The notes under the pieces: model-generated
The model's input: the letters and a program-made list of their open reading frames with translations, nothing else
Told to the model about the DNA's origin: nothing
Databases searched by the model: none
Position numbers and translations under genes: made by a program
Shown here: positions 1 to 6,551 of the stretch, in pieces
Position numbering within the stretch: position 1 is the stretch's first letter
How the letters are laid out: every line of letters starts with the position of its first letter
Assembly: GCA_002256685.1 (NCBI GenBank)
Contig: NQJH01000090.1
Span: 1-6,963, forward strand
Reading direction: 5' to 3'
From: Methylococcaceae bacterium NSP1-2
GTDB taxonomy: Bacteria > Pseudomonadota > Gammaproteobacteria > Methylococcales > Methylomonadaceae
DNA: 6,963 nucleotides

Positions 1-1168
1 CGTTTTCGGTTTCTTCCAATACGTTTAATACGGTTTGTTTATAGGTAGCCAAATCCGCATCGGCACGCGCATCGGCAGCTTTAATTCGTGCATAAACGCG
101 ACCTAAATCAAAAGCCGCCCAACTGATACGCGGTCCTAAGGAATACGCCCCAGAACCTGCCGCGCCCATGCTTGATAAGGCAGTCGCTTCCAGTGACACT
201 GTACCGACAAAGGTAACTCTAGGAAATAAATCCGCCGTAGCCACGCCAATTCTAGCGGTTGAAGCAGCTAAACTTCTTTCTACCATTTGAACATCAGGAC
301 GACGGCGTAACAAATCAGCGGGATTGCCGATAGCGACAATTTCGGGCAGTGTCGGTATTGGCATGGCTTTTGATAGGTTTGCCGTAAGCGCGTCAGGTAA
401 CTGCGCTGTTAGTACACTTAAACGATGAATAGTATGGCTAATCGCGGTTTCTAAGGTCGGAACAGCCGCGCGAGTGCTATCCAGTTGTGCCGCCGCCCTC
501 GCGGTATCAAGTTCTGTACCACGTCCATTGTCAACGCGTACCTGCGTAATGTCTAAAGTTTGCTGTTGATTTTCAATATTCTGTTTGATAACCGCTAATT
601 GGTTTTGCAAGCCACGGAGTTCAAAATAATTTCGCGCCACTTCGGCAATCAAACTGACTTTGACATCTTTAAGACTGGCTTCCTGCACATCGACGACATC
701 ACTGCTGGCTTCGATATTACGCCGTACCCGTCCAAATAAATCCAACTCCCAAGACGCATCAAAACCCGTGCTGTAAAGGCTTAAATTACGCGGCACGAAA
801 GCGCGGTTATTCATCGAACCCGTACTGCGTAATTGCTCAGTGAAATTATTGTGCATGGTGACCGTTGGAGCTAAATTTAATTCCGCATCCAAATATAAGG
901 CGCGTGCTTCGCGTAAATTAGCTTGAGCCACTTCCAAATCGTGATTATTCAGGATTGTTTGGTTGACCAACGCGCTGAGTTGTGGATCTTTAAACAACTG
1001 CCACCACGTCACTTCGATGGCTTTGGTGGAAAATTCAGCCTGTTTACCTTCTGCAAAACGTTCAGGCGTAGCAGTGACAGGACGCTGATAATCTGGTCCG
1101 ACTGCACAGGCGGTCAACAGACTTGCGGCGATAAGTGTTGTAATTTGACCGACACGATTTATCATCAT
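1..1168 (-). CDS. Outer-membrane factor lipoprotein of RND efflux system (NodT/OprM family), C-terminus cut by window edge
   Basis: This gene encodes the outer-membrane channel of the tripartite exporter, the TolC/OprM-like trimer that docks on the adaptor and pump. About 389 residues are present with an open frame to the left edge. The family usually runs to about 460-490 residues, so the C-terminus is missing. The N-terminus is a lipoprotein signal with lipobox LLTAC (Cys21), followed by the family-typical AVGPDYQRP. The body shows helical, Gln/Asn/Leu/Ala-rich hairpins of outer-membrane efflux protein repeats, for example NNHDLEVAQANLREARA, with the typical NPADLLRRRPDV segment between the repeats. 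The start at 1168 overlaps the pump's TGA stop as ATGA. A second in-frame ATG follows at 1165. A GGAG lies 5 nt before the first ATG and 8 nt before the second, so either could be used. The overlap implies translational coupling to the pump gene. Confidence 0.93.
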   Translation of the reverse strand, partial: MMINRVGQITTLIAASLLTACAVGPDYQRPVTATPERFAEGKQAEFSTKAIEVTWWQLFKDPQLSALVNQTILNNHDLEVAQANLREARALYLDAELNLAPTVTMHNNFTEQLRSTGSMNNRAFVPRNLSLYSTGFDASWELDLFGRVRRNIEASSDVVDVQEASLKDVKVSLIAEVARNYFELRGLQNQLAVIKQNIENQQQTLDITQVRVDNGRGTELDTARAAAQLDSTRAAVPTLETAISHTIHRLSVLTAQLPDALTANLSKAMPIPTLPEIVAIGNPADLLRRRPDVQMVERSLAASTARIGVATADLFPRVTFVGTVSLEATALSSMGAAGSGAYSLGPRISWAAFDLGRVYARIKAADARADADLATYKQTVLNVLEETEN

Positions 1169-4100
1169 TTTTTCTCCATAGCGGCTTGTTTACTTGCTTT
1201 GCTTGGAAATAACCGCTGTACTGCAACATAAAATACGGGTGTCAACAACAGCCCAAAGAAAGTAACGCCAATCATGCCACTGAATACCGCCGTCCCTAAT
1301 ATCCGCCGTGCTTCCGCACCCGCACCTTGAGCAATAACTAAAGGAAATACGCCCAGAATAAAAGCAAAGGAAGTCATTAAAATGGGGCGTAAGCGCACTT
1401 TTGCCGCGTCTATAACGGCTTCAAATCGATCTAGCCCCTGTTCTTGCCGCTGTTTGGCAAACTCAACAATCAAAATCGCGTTTTTACTCGCCAAGCCGAC
1501 CAGCACGATAAAGCCAATTTGCGTAAAAATATTATTGTCCATATCAGCTAACCAGACTCCAGCCATTGATGACAAAATACACATTGGCACAATTAAAATC
1601 ACTGTGAACGGTAACGACCAGCTTTCGTATTGCGCTGCCAACACCAGAAACACAAACAACACGCTTAATGGAAATACTAAAAACGCGACATTGCCCGCTA
1701 ATACTTGTTGCAAACTCACTTCCGTCCATTCAAAATCAAAACCTGATGGCAATTCACGTTCCAGCAAATCACTCATCAGCTCAATCGCCTTTCCAGAACT
1801 AACGCCGGGCAACGTACTACCGTTAATTTCTGCGGCTGGATACATATTGTAACGGGTGATTTTGTCGGGACCTGTGATGTTCTGTACCTTGACCAGCGAG
1901 CCTAATGGCACTGTACCGCCGTTAACCGAGCGGGTTTTTAATTTACTGATGTCATCGGGCTGCATTCTAAATTCGGCATCCGCCTGTGCGACTACCTGAT
2001 AGGTGCGACCAAAATTATTGAAATCGTTGACATACAGCGAACCTAAATAAATTTGCAAGGTATCAAAGACTTCATTCAATGGCACACCCATTGTTTTACT
2101 GCGTGTGCGATCCACATCGACAAATAACTGCGGTACATCGGCACGAAAGGTACTGAACAAGCCGACCAAACCGGGTTGTTTATTGCCTTTAGCGACAAAT
2201 TCAGTATTCACTCGTTGCAACTCATTAACACCCGCATTGGAGCGGTCTTGAATTTGCAATTTAAAGCCGCCGACTGAACTCATGCCACGCACAGGCGGCG
2301 GTGCGAACACTCTGATAAATCCATTGGGAATCTGCGCCATCTGTTGCCCCAGTGTTTTAACCAGCGCGTTAGCGGACATTTCAGGATGCCCTTTGCGGCT
2401 CTCAAAGTCTTTTAAACGCACAAAAATAGTAGCCACATTGGATTGCGATGAACCCGTTAATACCGACCATCCCGCATAAGCGATAATGTTGGCTACGCTG
2501 TCATTCTTTTTAAGAATCTGGGTCACTTGCTGTACCACTTCCTCGGTGCGACCGACTGAAGCGGCATCGGGCAGTTGTGCGTATAAAATCACATAGCCTT
2601 GATCTTGATCTGGAATAAAACCCATAGGGACTTTTTCAAACGCTAGCCAGTTTAGACTGTTTAAGCCGACATACAGCACTAACACCACGACCGTCATGCG
2701 AATTAAACGCCCAACTAAACGCGAATAGCTGTCACTGAACCAATCAAAAAAGCGGTTAAAGGGACGAAAAAACCAGCCTAACGATTTATCCATTACGCGG
2801 GTAAACAGATCTGGATTATGATGTGCTCTATCCAATAACAACGCACACAGCGCGGGGCTTAAGGTCAACGAGTTGAACGCTGAAATCAGTGTGGAAACGG
2901 CAATGGTCAACGCGAATTGTTTATAAAATGCACCCGATACGCCGGTAATAAACGCGGTAGGCACAAACACTGCCGCCAATACCAACGACGTGGCAATAAT
3001 TGGCCCGACCACTTCCTCCATCGCTTTTCGGGTTGCTTCTCTGGCGGATAAGCCCTTGCTGATATGTCGCTCGACGTTTTCAACCACCACAATCGCATCA
3101 TCGACTACAATCCCAATTGCCAGCACCAGACCAAACAGCGACAAGGTATTTAGCGATAAATCTAACGCCGCCATCACCGCAAATGTGCCAATTAACGATA
3201 CGGGTACACTCAACAGCGGAATAATGGTGGCACGCCAGTTTTGCAGAAATATCACCACCACGATGACCACCAGCAAAATCGCTTCAAACAGGGTTTTTAC
3301 CACCGCATCAATAGAGTTCTGCACAAAAACCACGGTGTCATAAACCAGCTTGTAATCCATATCTTGTGGAAAATGGGTTTTCAGCTTGTCCATTGCCGCC
3401 ACAATGCCTTTTTTGGTTTCCAGTGCATTAGAACCAGGTAGCTGAAAAACCGCTAATCCTACCGAATCTTCACCATTAAGCTTTAAAACAGAATTGTAAT
3501 CTTTTGCCCCTAGTTCAATTCGCGCTACGTCTTTCAGATAAATCACTTCGCCATTCGCACTTTGTTTAATCACAATATTGGCAAATTGCTCAGGTTCTAG
3601 TAATCGTCCTTGCGTAGAGACGGTGTATTGAAAATCCGTTTGTTTTGCAGTCGGCGGCTGTCCAATAACACCCGCCGCGACTTGAATATTTTGTTCGCGT
3701 ACCGCTTTCACCACCTCGCTGGCAGTCAGATTTTGTGCGGCAATTTTTTCAGGATTCAGCCACAAGCGCATACTGTAATCCCTACCTCCAAACAGCACAA
3801 TTTCACCTACCCCCGGCAGACGTGACAAGGTGTCTTTAATTTGTAACAAGGCATAGTTACTTAAATAAACACCATCAAAGCTTTTATTCGGTGAAATCAA
3901 ACCGATAACCAGACTCAAATCTGGACTGCGTTTTTTAACACTAATCCCGTTGCGGCGCACCTCTTCGGGTAATTTTGGATCAGCTAACGCGACACGGTTT
4001 TGTACTAATACCTGCGCTTTGTCGAGGTTAGTTCCCGGTTTAAACGTCACCGTCAACGCCATACTGCCATTGTTAGTCGATTGCGAAGACATATACAGCA

Positions 4101-4332
4101 TATCTTCCACACCGTTGACTTCCTGTTCAATCGGTGTTGCGACCGTATCAGCGACGACTTTAGCATTCGCACCCGGATAAACCGCACTGACCATAATAGT
4201 CGGCGGGGCAATTTCAGGGTATTGGGTAATCGGCAAGGTAAACAACGCCAAACTGCCCACCAGTACGATAATAATAGAAAGCACCGCCGCAAAAATCGGT
4301 CGGTCGATAAAAAAACGTATCAGGTTATTCAT
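1165..4332 (-). CDS. RND multidrug efflux pump, AcrB/MexF-like (HAE1 family) inner-membrane permease
   Basis: This is the proton-driven pump subunit that takes amphiphilic or aromatic compounds from the periplasm and inner-membrane face and passes them to the outer-membrane channel. It has 1055 residues (E. coli AcrB has 1049), so it looks full length. It starts MNNLIRFFIDRPIFAAVLSI with the first membrane helix at about 9-29. Periplasmic porter/docking loops follow at about 30-340 and 565-878. Membrane helices 2-6 lie at about 342-495, helix 7 at about 545-563, and helices 8-12 at about 879-1035. The proton-relay residues are present: Asp411-Asp412 in helix 4 (GIVVDDAIVVVENVER), Lys950 in helix 10 (GLASKNAILIVEFAK), and Arg980 and Thr987 in helix 11 (RLRPILMTS). 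The segments FGGRDYSMRLWLNPEKIAA, LTASEVVKAVREQNIQVAAGVIG and APPPVRGMSSVGGFKLQ resemble the MexF/OqxB branch more than AcrB itself; this is from memory of those proteins, not an alignment. A GGAG inside the end of the adaptor gene lies 9 nt before the ATG, supporting the start. Substrates cannot be read from the sequence. Confidence 0.97.
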   Translation of the reverse strand: MNNLIRFFIDRPIFAAVLSIIIVLVGSLALFTLPITQYPEIAPPTIMVSAVYPGANAKVVADTVATPIEQEVNGVEDMLYMSSQSTNNGSMALTVTFKPGTNLDKAQVLVQNRVALADPKLPEEVRRNGISVKKRSPDLSLVIGLISPNKSFDGVYLSNYALLQIKDTLSRLPGVGEIVLFGGRDYSMRLWLNPEKIAAQNLTASEVVKAVREQNIQVAAGVIGQPPTAKQTDFQYTVSTQGRLLEPEQFANIVIKQSANGEVIYLKDVARIELGAKDYNSVLKLNGEDSVGLAVFQLPGSNALETKKGIVAAMDKLKTHFPQDMDYKLVYDTVVFVQNSIDAVVKTLFEAILLVVIVVVIFLQNWRATIIPLLSVPVSLIGTFAVMAALDLSLNTLSLFGLVLAIGIVVDDAIVVVENVERHISKGLSAREATRKAMEEVVGPIIATSLVLAAVFVPTAFITGVSGAFYKQFALTIAVSTLISAFNSLTLSPALCALLLDRAHHNPDLFTRVMDKSLGWFFRPFNRFFDWFSDSYSRLVGRLIRMTVVVLVLYVGLNSLNWLAFEKVPMGFIPDQDQGYVILYAQLPDAASVGRTEEVVQQVTQILKKNDSVANIIAYAGWSVLTGSSQSNVATIFVRLKDFESRKGHPEMSANALVKTLGQQMAQIPNGFIRVFAPPPVRGMSSVGGFKLQIQDRSNAGVNELQRVNTEFVAKGNKQPGLVGLFSTFRADVPQLFVDVDRTRSKTMGVPLNEVFDTLQIYLGSLYVNDFNNFGRTYQVVAQADAEFRMQPDDISKLKTRSVNGGTVPLGSLVKVQNITGPDKITRYNMYPAAEINGSTLPGVSSGKAIELMSDLLERELPSGFDFEWTEVSLQQVLAGNVAFLVFPLSVLFVFLVLAAQYESWSLPFTVILIVPMCILSSMAGVWLADMDNNIFTQIGFIVLVGLASKNAILIVEFAKQRQEQGLDRFEAVIDAAKVRLRPILMTSFAFILGVFPLVIAQGAGAEARRILGTAVFSGMIGVTFFGLLLTPVFYVAVQRLFPSKASKQAAMEKK

Positions 4333-4338
4333 TGCTGA

Positions 4339-5508
4339 CTACTCCGCCGCTGGTGCAAGGGTGATTTTCTCAGGCTCAACAAAGCTGTTGGGTCTCAGTT
4401 TTTGTAAGCCTTCAATCACCACCCATTCGTCAGCCTTTAAACCTTGACTAATAACCCGCAAATCACCGATTTTTTTACCAGCGATTATTTTATGCTGAGT
4501 CACTTTTTTATCTGGACTCATCACCCAAACAAAATGATCTGCTTGATCCGTACCAATAGCACGATCTGGCAACAACAAACCGTCATAAGCCGCGCCGCCG
4601 CGTATGCGCATTCGGGCAAAAAATCCGGGGCTGAGTAACTCATCGGCATTATCAAACACACCGCGTACACTGACTGTACCTGTGACAGGGTTTTCCATCG
4701 GTGCAACATAATCCAAATGACCTGCATGAGGAAAGCCTTGTTCATCGCTCAGTGCTAATTCCACTTTTGTGCCTTCCAGTTTACGACCCTGTTTTTGTGC
4801 CTCGCGTCGATAACTCAAAATAGCCCGCTCATCAACATCAACCGCCACATACACTGGATTCATCGATACAATCGTCGCCAACTTCGTAGCATCACCGCCG
4901 CTACCATTGACCAAATTACCCACTGTAATCAATTCACGACCAATTCGCCCGTTTATCGGAGCGCGTACTTCCGTAAACTCCAGATTCAATTGCGCACTCG
5001 CCACTTGAGCAGTAGCCGACTCCACAGCGGCAGTCGTGCCACGCAAGCCTTTATCGCGCGCATCATATTCTTCGGTAGAAATAGCTTTGGCTTGCAGTAA
5101 ATTTTTGGCGCGAGCCAACTCATTTTTTGCCAACTCTCGCCGCGACTTGGCTTGTTCCAATTCGGCAAGCGCGTAACTCAGTTGCGCTTTAAATGGCTTT
5201 GGATCAATGACAAATAATAAATCGCCTTTTTTAACAGCCGCCCCCGCCGTGAAATTTATTTTTTCTAAATAGCCACTGACTCTGGCGCGAACTTCCACCG
5301 TATTAACCGCCTCAACTCGACCCGTAAATTCATCCCATTCCGTCACTTGCTGACTTAACGGTTGGGCGATTTTAACCTTAGCGGGCGGTGGTGCTGGGGG
5401 TTGCGCAGGTGCAGCAGGTGATTCTTGCGGTTTATTACAACCGCTTAGTAGCAATAGCGTTATTAGCAGAGTGTGCGAGATAGCGGATAGCGGGGGGATT
5501 TTTTTCAT
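4339..5508 (-). CDS. Periplasmic adaptor (membrane fusion) lipoprotein of RND efflux system, MexE/AcrA-like
   Basis: This gene encodes the adaptor that bridges the RND pump and the outer-membrane channel. It has 389 residues, normal for the family. The N-terminus is a lipoprotein signal with lipobox LLSGC (Cys24). A Pro/Ala-rich linker at about 29-44 acts as a flexible tether. WDEFTGRVEAVNTVEVRARV (58-77) and the first lipoyl half SGYLEKINFTAGAAVKKGDLLFVIDPKPF (78-106) follow. The coiled-coil alpha-hairpin, about 107-170, is rich in Glu/Lys/Ala/Gln. The second lipoyl half is at about 178-200 (FTEVRAPINGRIGRELITVGNLV), and beta-barrel and membrane-proximal domains run to the end (LLLPDRAI, VVIEGLQKLRPN). 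The WDEFTGRVEAV segment resembles MexE-type adaptors. It is the first gene of the operon and stops 6 nt before the pump start. The Shine-Dalgarno is weak: AAGG lies about 10 nt upstream of the ATG. The Lys-Lys N-terminus followed by a hydrophobic signal supports this start. Confidence 0.95.
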   Translation of the reverse strand: MKKIPPLSAISHTLLITLLLLSGCNKPQESPAAPAQPPAPPPAKVKIAQPLSQQVTEWDEFTGRVEAVNTVEVRARVSGYLEKINFTAGAAVKKGDLLFVIDPKPFKAQLSYALAELEQAKSRRELAKNELARAKNLLQAKAISTEEYDARDKGLRGTTAAVESATAQVASAQLNLEFTEVRAPINGRIGRELITVGNLVNGSGGDATKLATIVSMNPVYVAVDVDERAILSYRREAQKQGRKLEGTKVELALSDEQGFPHAGHLDYVAPMENPVTGTVSVRGVFDNADELLSPGFFARMRIRGGAAYDGLLLPDRAIGTDQADHFVWVMSPDKKVTQHKIIAGKKIGDLRVISQGLKADEWVVIEGLQKLRPNSFVEPEKITLAPAAE

Positions 5509-5616
5509 TTTCTGAATGCCTTAGTGCAGGGCTGAAATAAATGATAATATATATTACCGTTTAGTTTAGGTTATCATTATTATCTAAGTCAATTGATTTT
5601 TTCCGAGTAAAACAGA
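5509..5616. promoter_or_regulatory. Divergent promoter/operator region between efflux operon and TetR regulator
   Basis: This 108-nt gap separates two divergent genes and is markedly AT-rich in its middle. It must contain the promoters for the adaptor-pump-channel operon (leftward) and the regulator (rightward). Dyads visible are AATGATAA (5540-5547) with TTATCATT (5571-5578), a perfect 8-bp inverted repeat 23 nt apart; the 12-bp palindrome TAATATATATTA (5545-5556); and ATTACC (5553-5558) opposite GGTTAT (5569-5574), 5 of 6 paired. TetR-family repressors bind such dyads, so one or more is probably the operator. Candidate -10 boxes, each 5 of 6 to TATAAT, are TATTAT at 5578-5583 rightward and TATTAT at 5549-5544 leftward. 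No good -35 was found for either. The region's role is secure from gene arrangement, but the exact operator is not. Confidence 0.6.
5540..5578. repeat. Inverted repeat, candidate TetR-family operator
   Basis: AATGATAA at 5540-5547 is the exact reverse complement of TTATCATT at 5571-5578. The left arm overlaps the palindrome TAATATATATTA, and both arms overlap candidate -10 hexamers, one for each divergent gene. A repressor bound here could shut both promoters. The 23-nt spacer is long for a single TetR dimer site, so this could be two separate half-overlapping sites, or partly a by-product of AT-richness. The assignment to the adjacent regulator is inferred from position. Confidence 0.35.
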
Positions 5617-6240
5617 ATGATTAAATGCGGAAGACCCGCGAAGGGGAATGAATGCTTAAGCCGTGACCGTTTGCTGGATGCGGCTTTAGAATTATTTTTG
5701 GAACACGGTTATGGCAACCTGAGCATGGAAACTATCGTCCGCCATGCGCGAGTATCAATGCGGACTATTTACAGTCAGTTTGGCGGTAAAGCAGGATTAT
5801 TTGGCGCGTTAATACGCCGTTGTAGTGACCAGTTTGTCACGGGTTTGTCTGATGAAGAGTCGCTAGAACAAGCTCTCAGCACTTTTGCACAAAAATATTT
5901 ATACAATATTACTAAACCAGATGCGGTACGGATTCGAGCCATTTTGATTGCGGAATCGCCGCGCTTTCCTGCGCTTGCCACTGAGTTTTATGAACAAGGT
6001 CCACAGCGAACCTTGGAACATTTAACGCAATTTTTCGCCACTCAACAACGCGCGGGACATTTTATTGAGCTTGATTCGCGTTTTCTGGCTGAGCAATTTG
6101 TCAGTGCCTTGCGCGGTGAACGCTTGCAACAATTACAATTAGGACTTGCCACGACCCCAGACGAACAGGAAATTAAAATCTGGGCGCAACAGGCGACACA
6201 TTTGTTTTTATATGGTTGTATCGCCAATAGAAAAGACTAA
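5617..6240 (+). CDS. TetR/AcrR-family transcriptional regulator, probable repressor of the divergent efflux operon
   Basis: This is a DNA-binding regulator of 207 residues, the usual size for TetR-family proteins. The N-terminal helix-turn-helix domain spans about 13-62. It contains RDRLLDAALELFLEHGYGNL, then the recognition region METIVRHARVSMRTIYSQFGGKAGLF (about 37-62), matching the family pattern of ...GxSxxTxYxxFxxKexLF. The N-terminal GRPAKG preceding the domain is common in this family and supports the chosen ATG. The Shine-Dalgarno is weak (CGAG, 9 nt upstream). The C-terminal ligand and dimer domain resembles the AefR-like/TetR_C_7 type (ILIAESPRFPALATEFYEQGP, about 109-129). Divergent placement next to the RND operon, as with acrR and acrAB, suggests that it represses the pump and itself and is released by a pump substrate. 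That role is inference; the family assignment is firm. Confidence 0.93.
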   Translation: MIKCGRPAKGNECLSRDRLLDAALELFLEHGYGNLSMETIVRHARVSMRTIYSQFGGKAGLFGALIRRCSDQFVTGLSDEESLEQALSTFAQKYLYNITKPDAVRIRAILIAESPRFPALATEFYEQGPQRTLEHLTQFFATQQRAGHFIELDSRFLAEQFVSALRGERLQQLQLGLATTPDEQEIKIWAQQATHLFLYGCIANRKD

Positions 6241-6258
6241 AAGATTGGATTGACTAAC

Positions 6259-6284
6259 ACCGCTTTTTAACAAAGCGGTTTTTT
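6259..6284 (+). terminator. Rho-independent terminator of the TetR regulator gene
   Basis: ACCGCTTT (6259-6266) pairs perfectly with AAAGCGGT (6272-6279) around a 5-nt loop, followed directly by a run of six T (6279-6284). It lies 19 nt after the regulator's TAA stop. This ends the regulator transcript and isolates it from the downstream phospholipase gene. Confidence 0.9.
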
Positions 6285-6329
6285 CGGATGTGTTTGGCAA
6301 TATTTATTGACCTTCACTGATGAGAGGTG

Positions 6330-6405
6330 GGTGAAATCTGGAGTCAAAAAGCTTTAGCTTTTTGCGATTCACCAATAGCTAAAGCTATTAGACTCCACAC
6401 TTTCA
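6330..6405. repeat. Nested inverted-repeat element (possible REP/MITE-like intergenic element)
   Basis: The core is an imperfect palindrome of two 21-nt arms, 6339-6359 and 6377-6397, with 19 of 21 positions complementary around a 17-nt loop. It includes TGGAGTC opposite GACTCCA and AGCTTTAGCT opposite AGCTAAAGCT. Outer TGAAA (6332-6336) and TTTCA (6401-6405) extend it. Each arm also folds on its own: AAAAAGC-TTTA-GCTTTTT (6346-6363) and AATAGC-TAAA-GCTATT (6374-6389). GGTGAA (6330-6335) can pair with TTCACC (6368-6373) as an alternative. There is no open reading frame of note and no T-tract on the plus strand that would make it an obvious terminator. It lies between a terminator and a promoter, the usual place for small dispersed palindromic elements. 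Whether it is repeated in the genome cannot be seen here. Confidence 0.6.
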
Positions 6406-6466
6406 TCCTAGTAATAAGTTGAATAACAGGTTTACCTGCTTATAGCTTAGCGTCTGTCCCATTAAC

Positions 6467-6506
6467 CTTTCATCAAACTGTCACGTCTACTTCATGAGCA
6501 TGTCAT
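6467..6506 (+). promoter_or_regulatory. Putative PHO box array (PhoB binding site), four half-sites in 11-bp register
   Basis: Compared with the E. coli half-site CTGTCAT, the window has CTTTCAT (6467-6473, 6 of 7), CTGTCAC (6478-6484, 6 of 7), ACTTCAT (6489-6495, 4 of 7) and ATGTCAT (6500-6506, 6 of 7). Each starts exactly 11 bp after the previous one. A PHO box is two 7-bp direct repeats with a 4-bp spacer, so this corresponds to two adjacent boxes. PhoB activates promoters from such sites in place of a -35 element. The array sits 45 nt upstream of a phospholipase C start, a gene type known to be PhoB-controlled in Pseudomonas. Confidence 0.55.
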
Positions 6507-6516
6507 TTTTTCTTTG

Positions 6517-6522
6517 TATTGT
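6517..6522 (+). promoter_or_regulatory. Candidate -10 box for the phospholipase gene
   Basis: TATTGT matches TATAAT at 4 of 6 positions. It starts 10 nt after the last PHO-like half-site, which is about the spacing seen in PhoB-activated promoters. No -35 hexamer is needed in that arrangement. Transcription would begin near 6529, giving a leader of roughly 20-25 nt. On its own the hexamer is weak; the support is positional. Confidence 0.35.
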
Positions 6523-6551
6523 TTCAACAACGAGCAAAACAAAGTCAGCTT

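Noticed and set aside
923..1231. Plus-strand open frame of 102 codons across the channel and pump gene junction
   Set aside because: It lies antisense to two well-supported genes, and its product has no recognisable domain.
1382..1852. Plus-strand open frame of 156 codons inside the pump gene
   Set aside because: It is antisense to the conserved C-terminal half of the pump. Its composition (Ser, Thr, Asn-rich with no domain) is typical of a shadow frame.
2990..3343. Plus-strand open frame of 117 codons opposite pump helices 2-5
   Set aside because: It is a shadow of the conserved membrane core; the repetitive Thr/Ser content mirrors antisense of hydrophobic codons.
6346..6363. Hairpin AAAAAGC-TTTA-GCTTTTT as a second intrinsic terminator
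   Set aside because: The stem has only two G-C pairs and its T-run is part of the stem itself. A strong terminator already lies at 6259-6284, so it is better read as part of the nested repeat.
6400..6406. Additional CTTTCAT heptamer as a further PHO half-site
   Set aside because: It lies far upstream, out of the 11-bp register, and forms part of the outer arm of the nested repeat. It shows that single heptamer matches alone carry little weight.
6427..6438. Palindrome CAGGTTTACCTG as a regulatory operator
   Set aside because: It has short 5-bp arms with a 2-nt centre and no family consensus that I can name. It could occur by chance, so it is not called as a feature.
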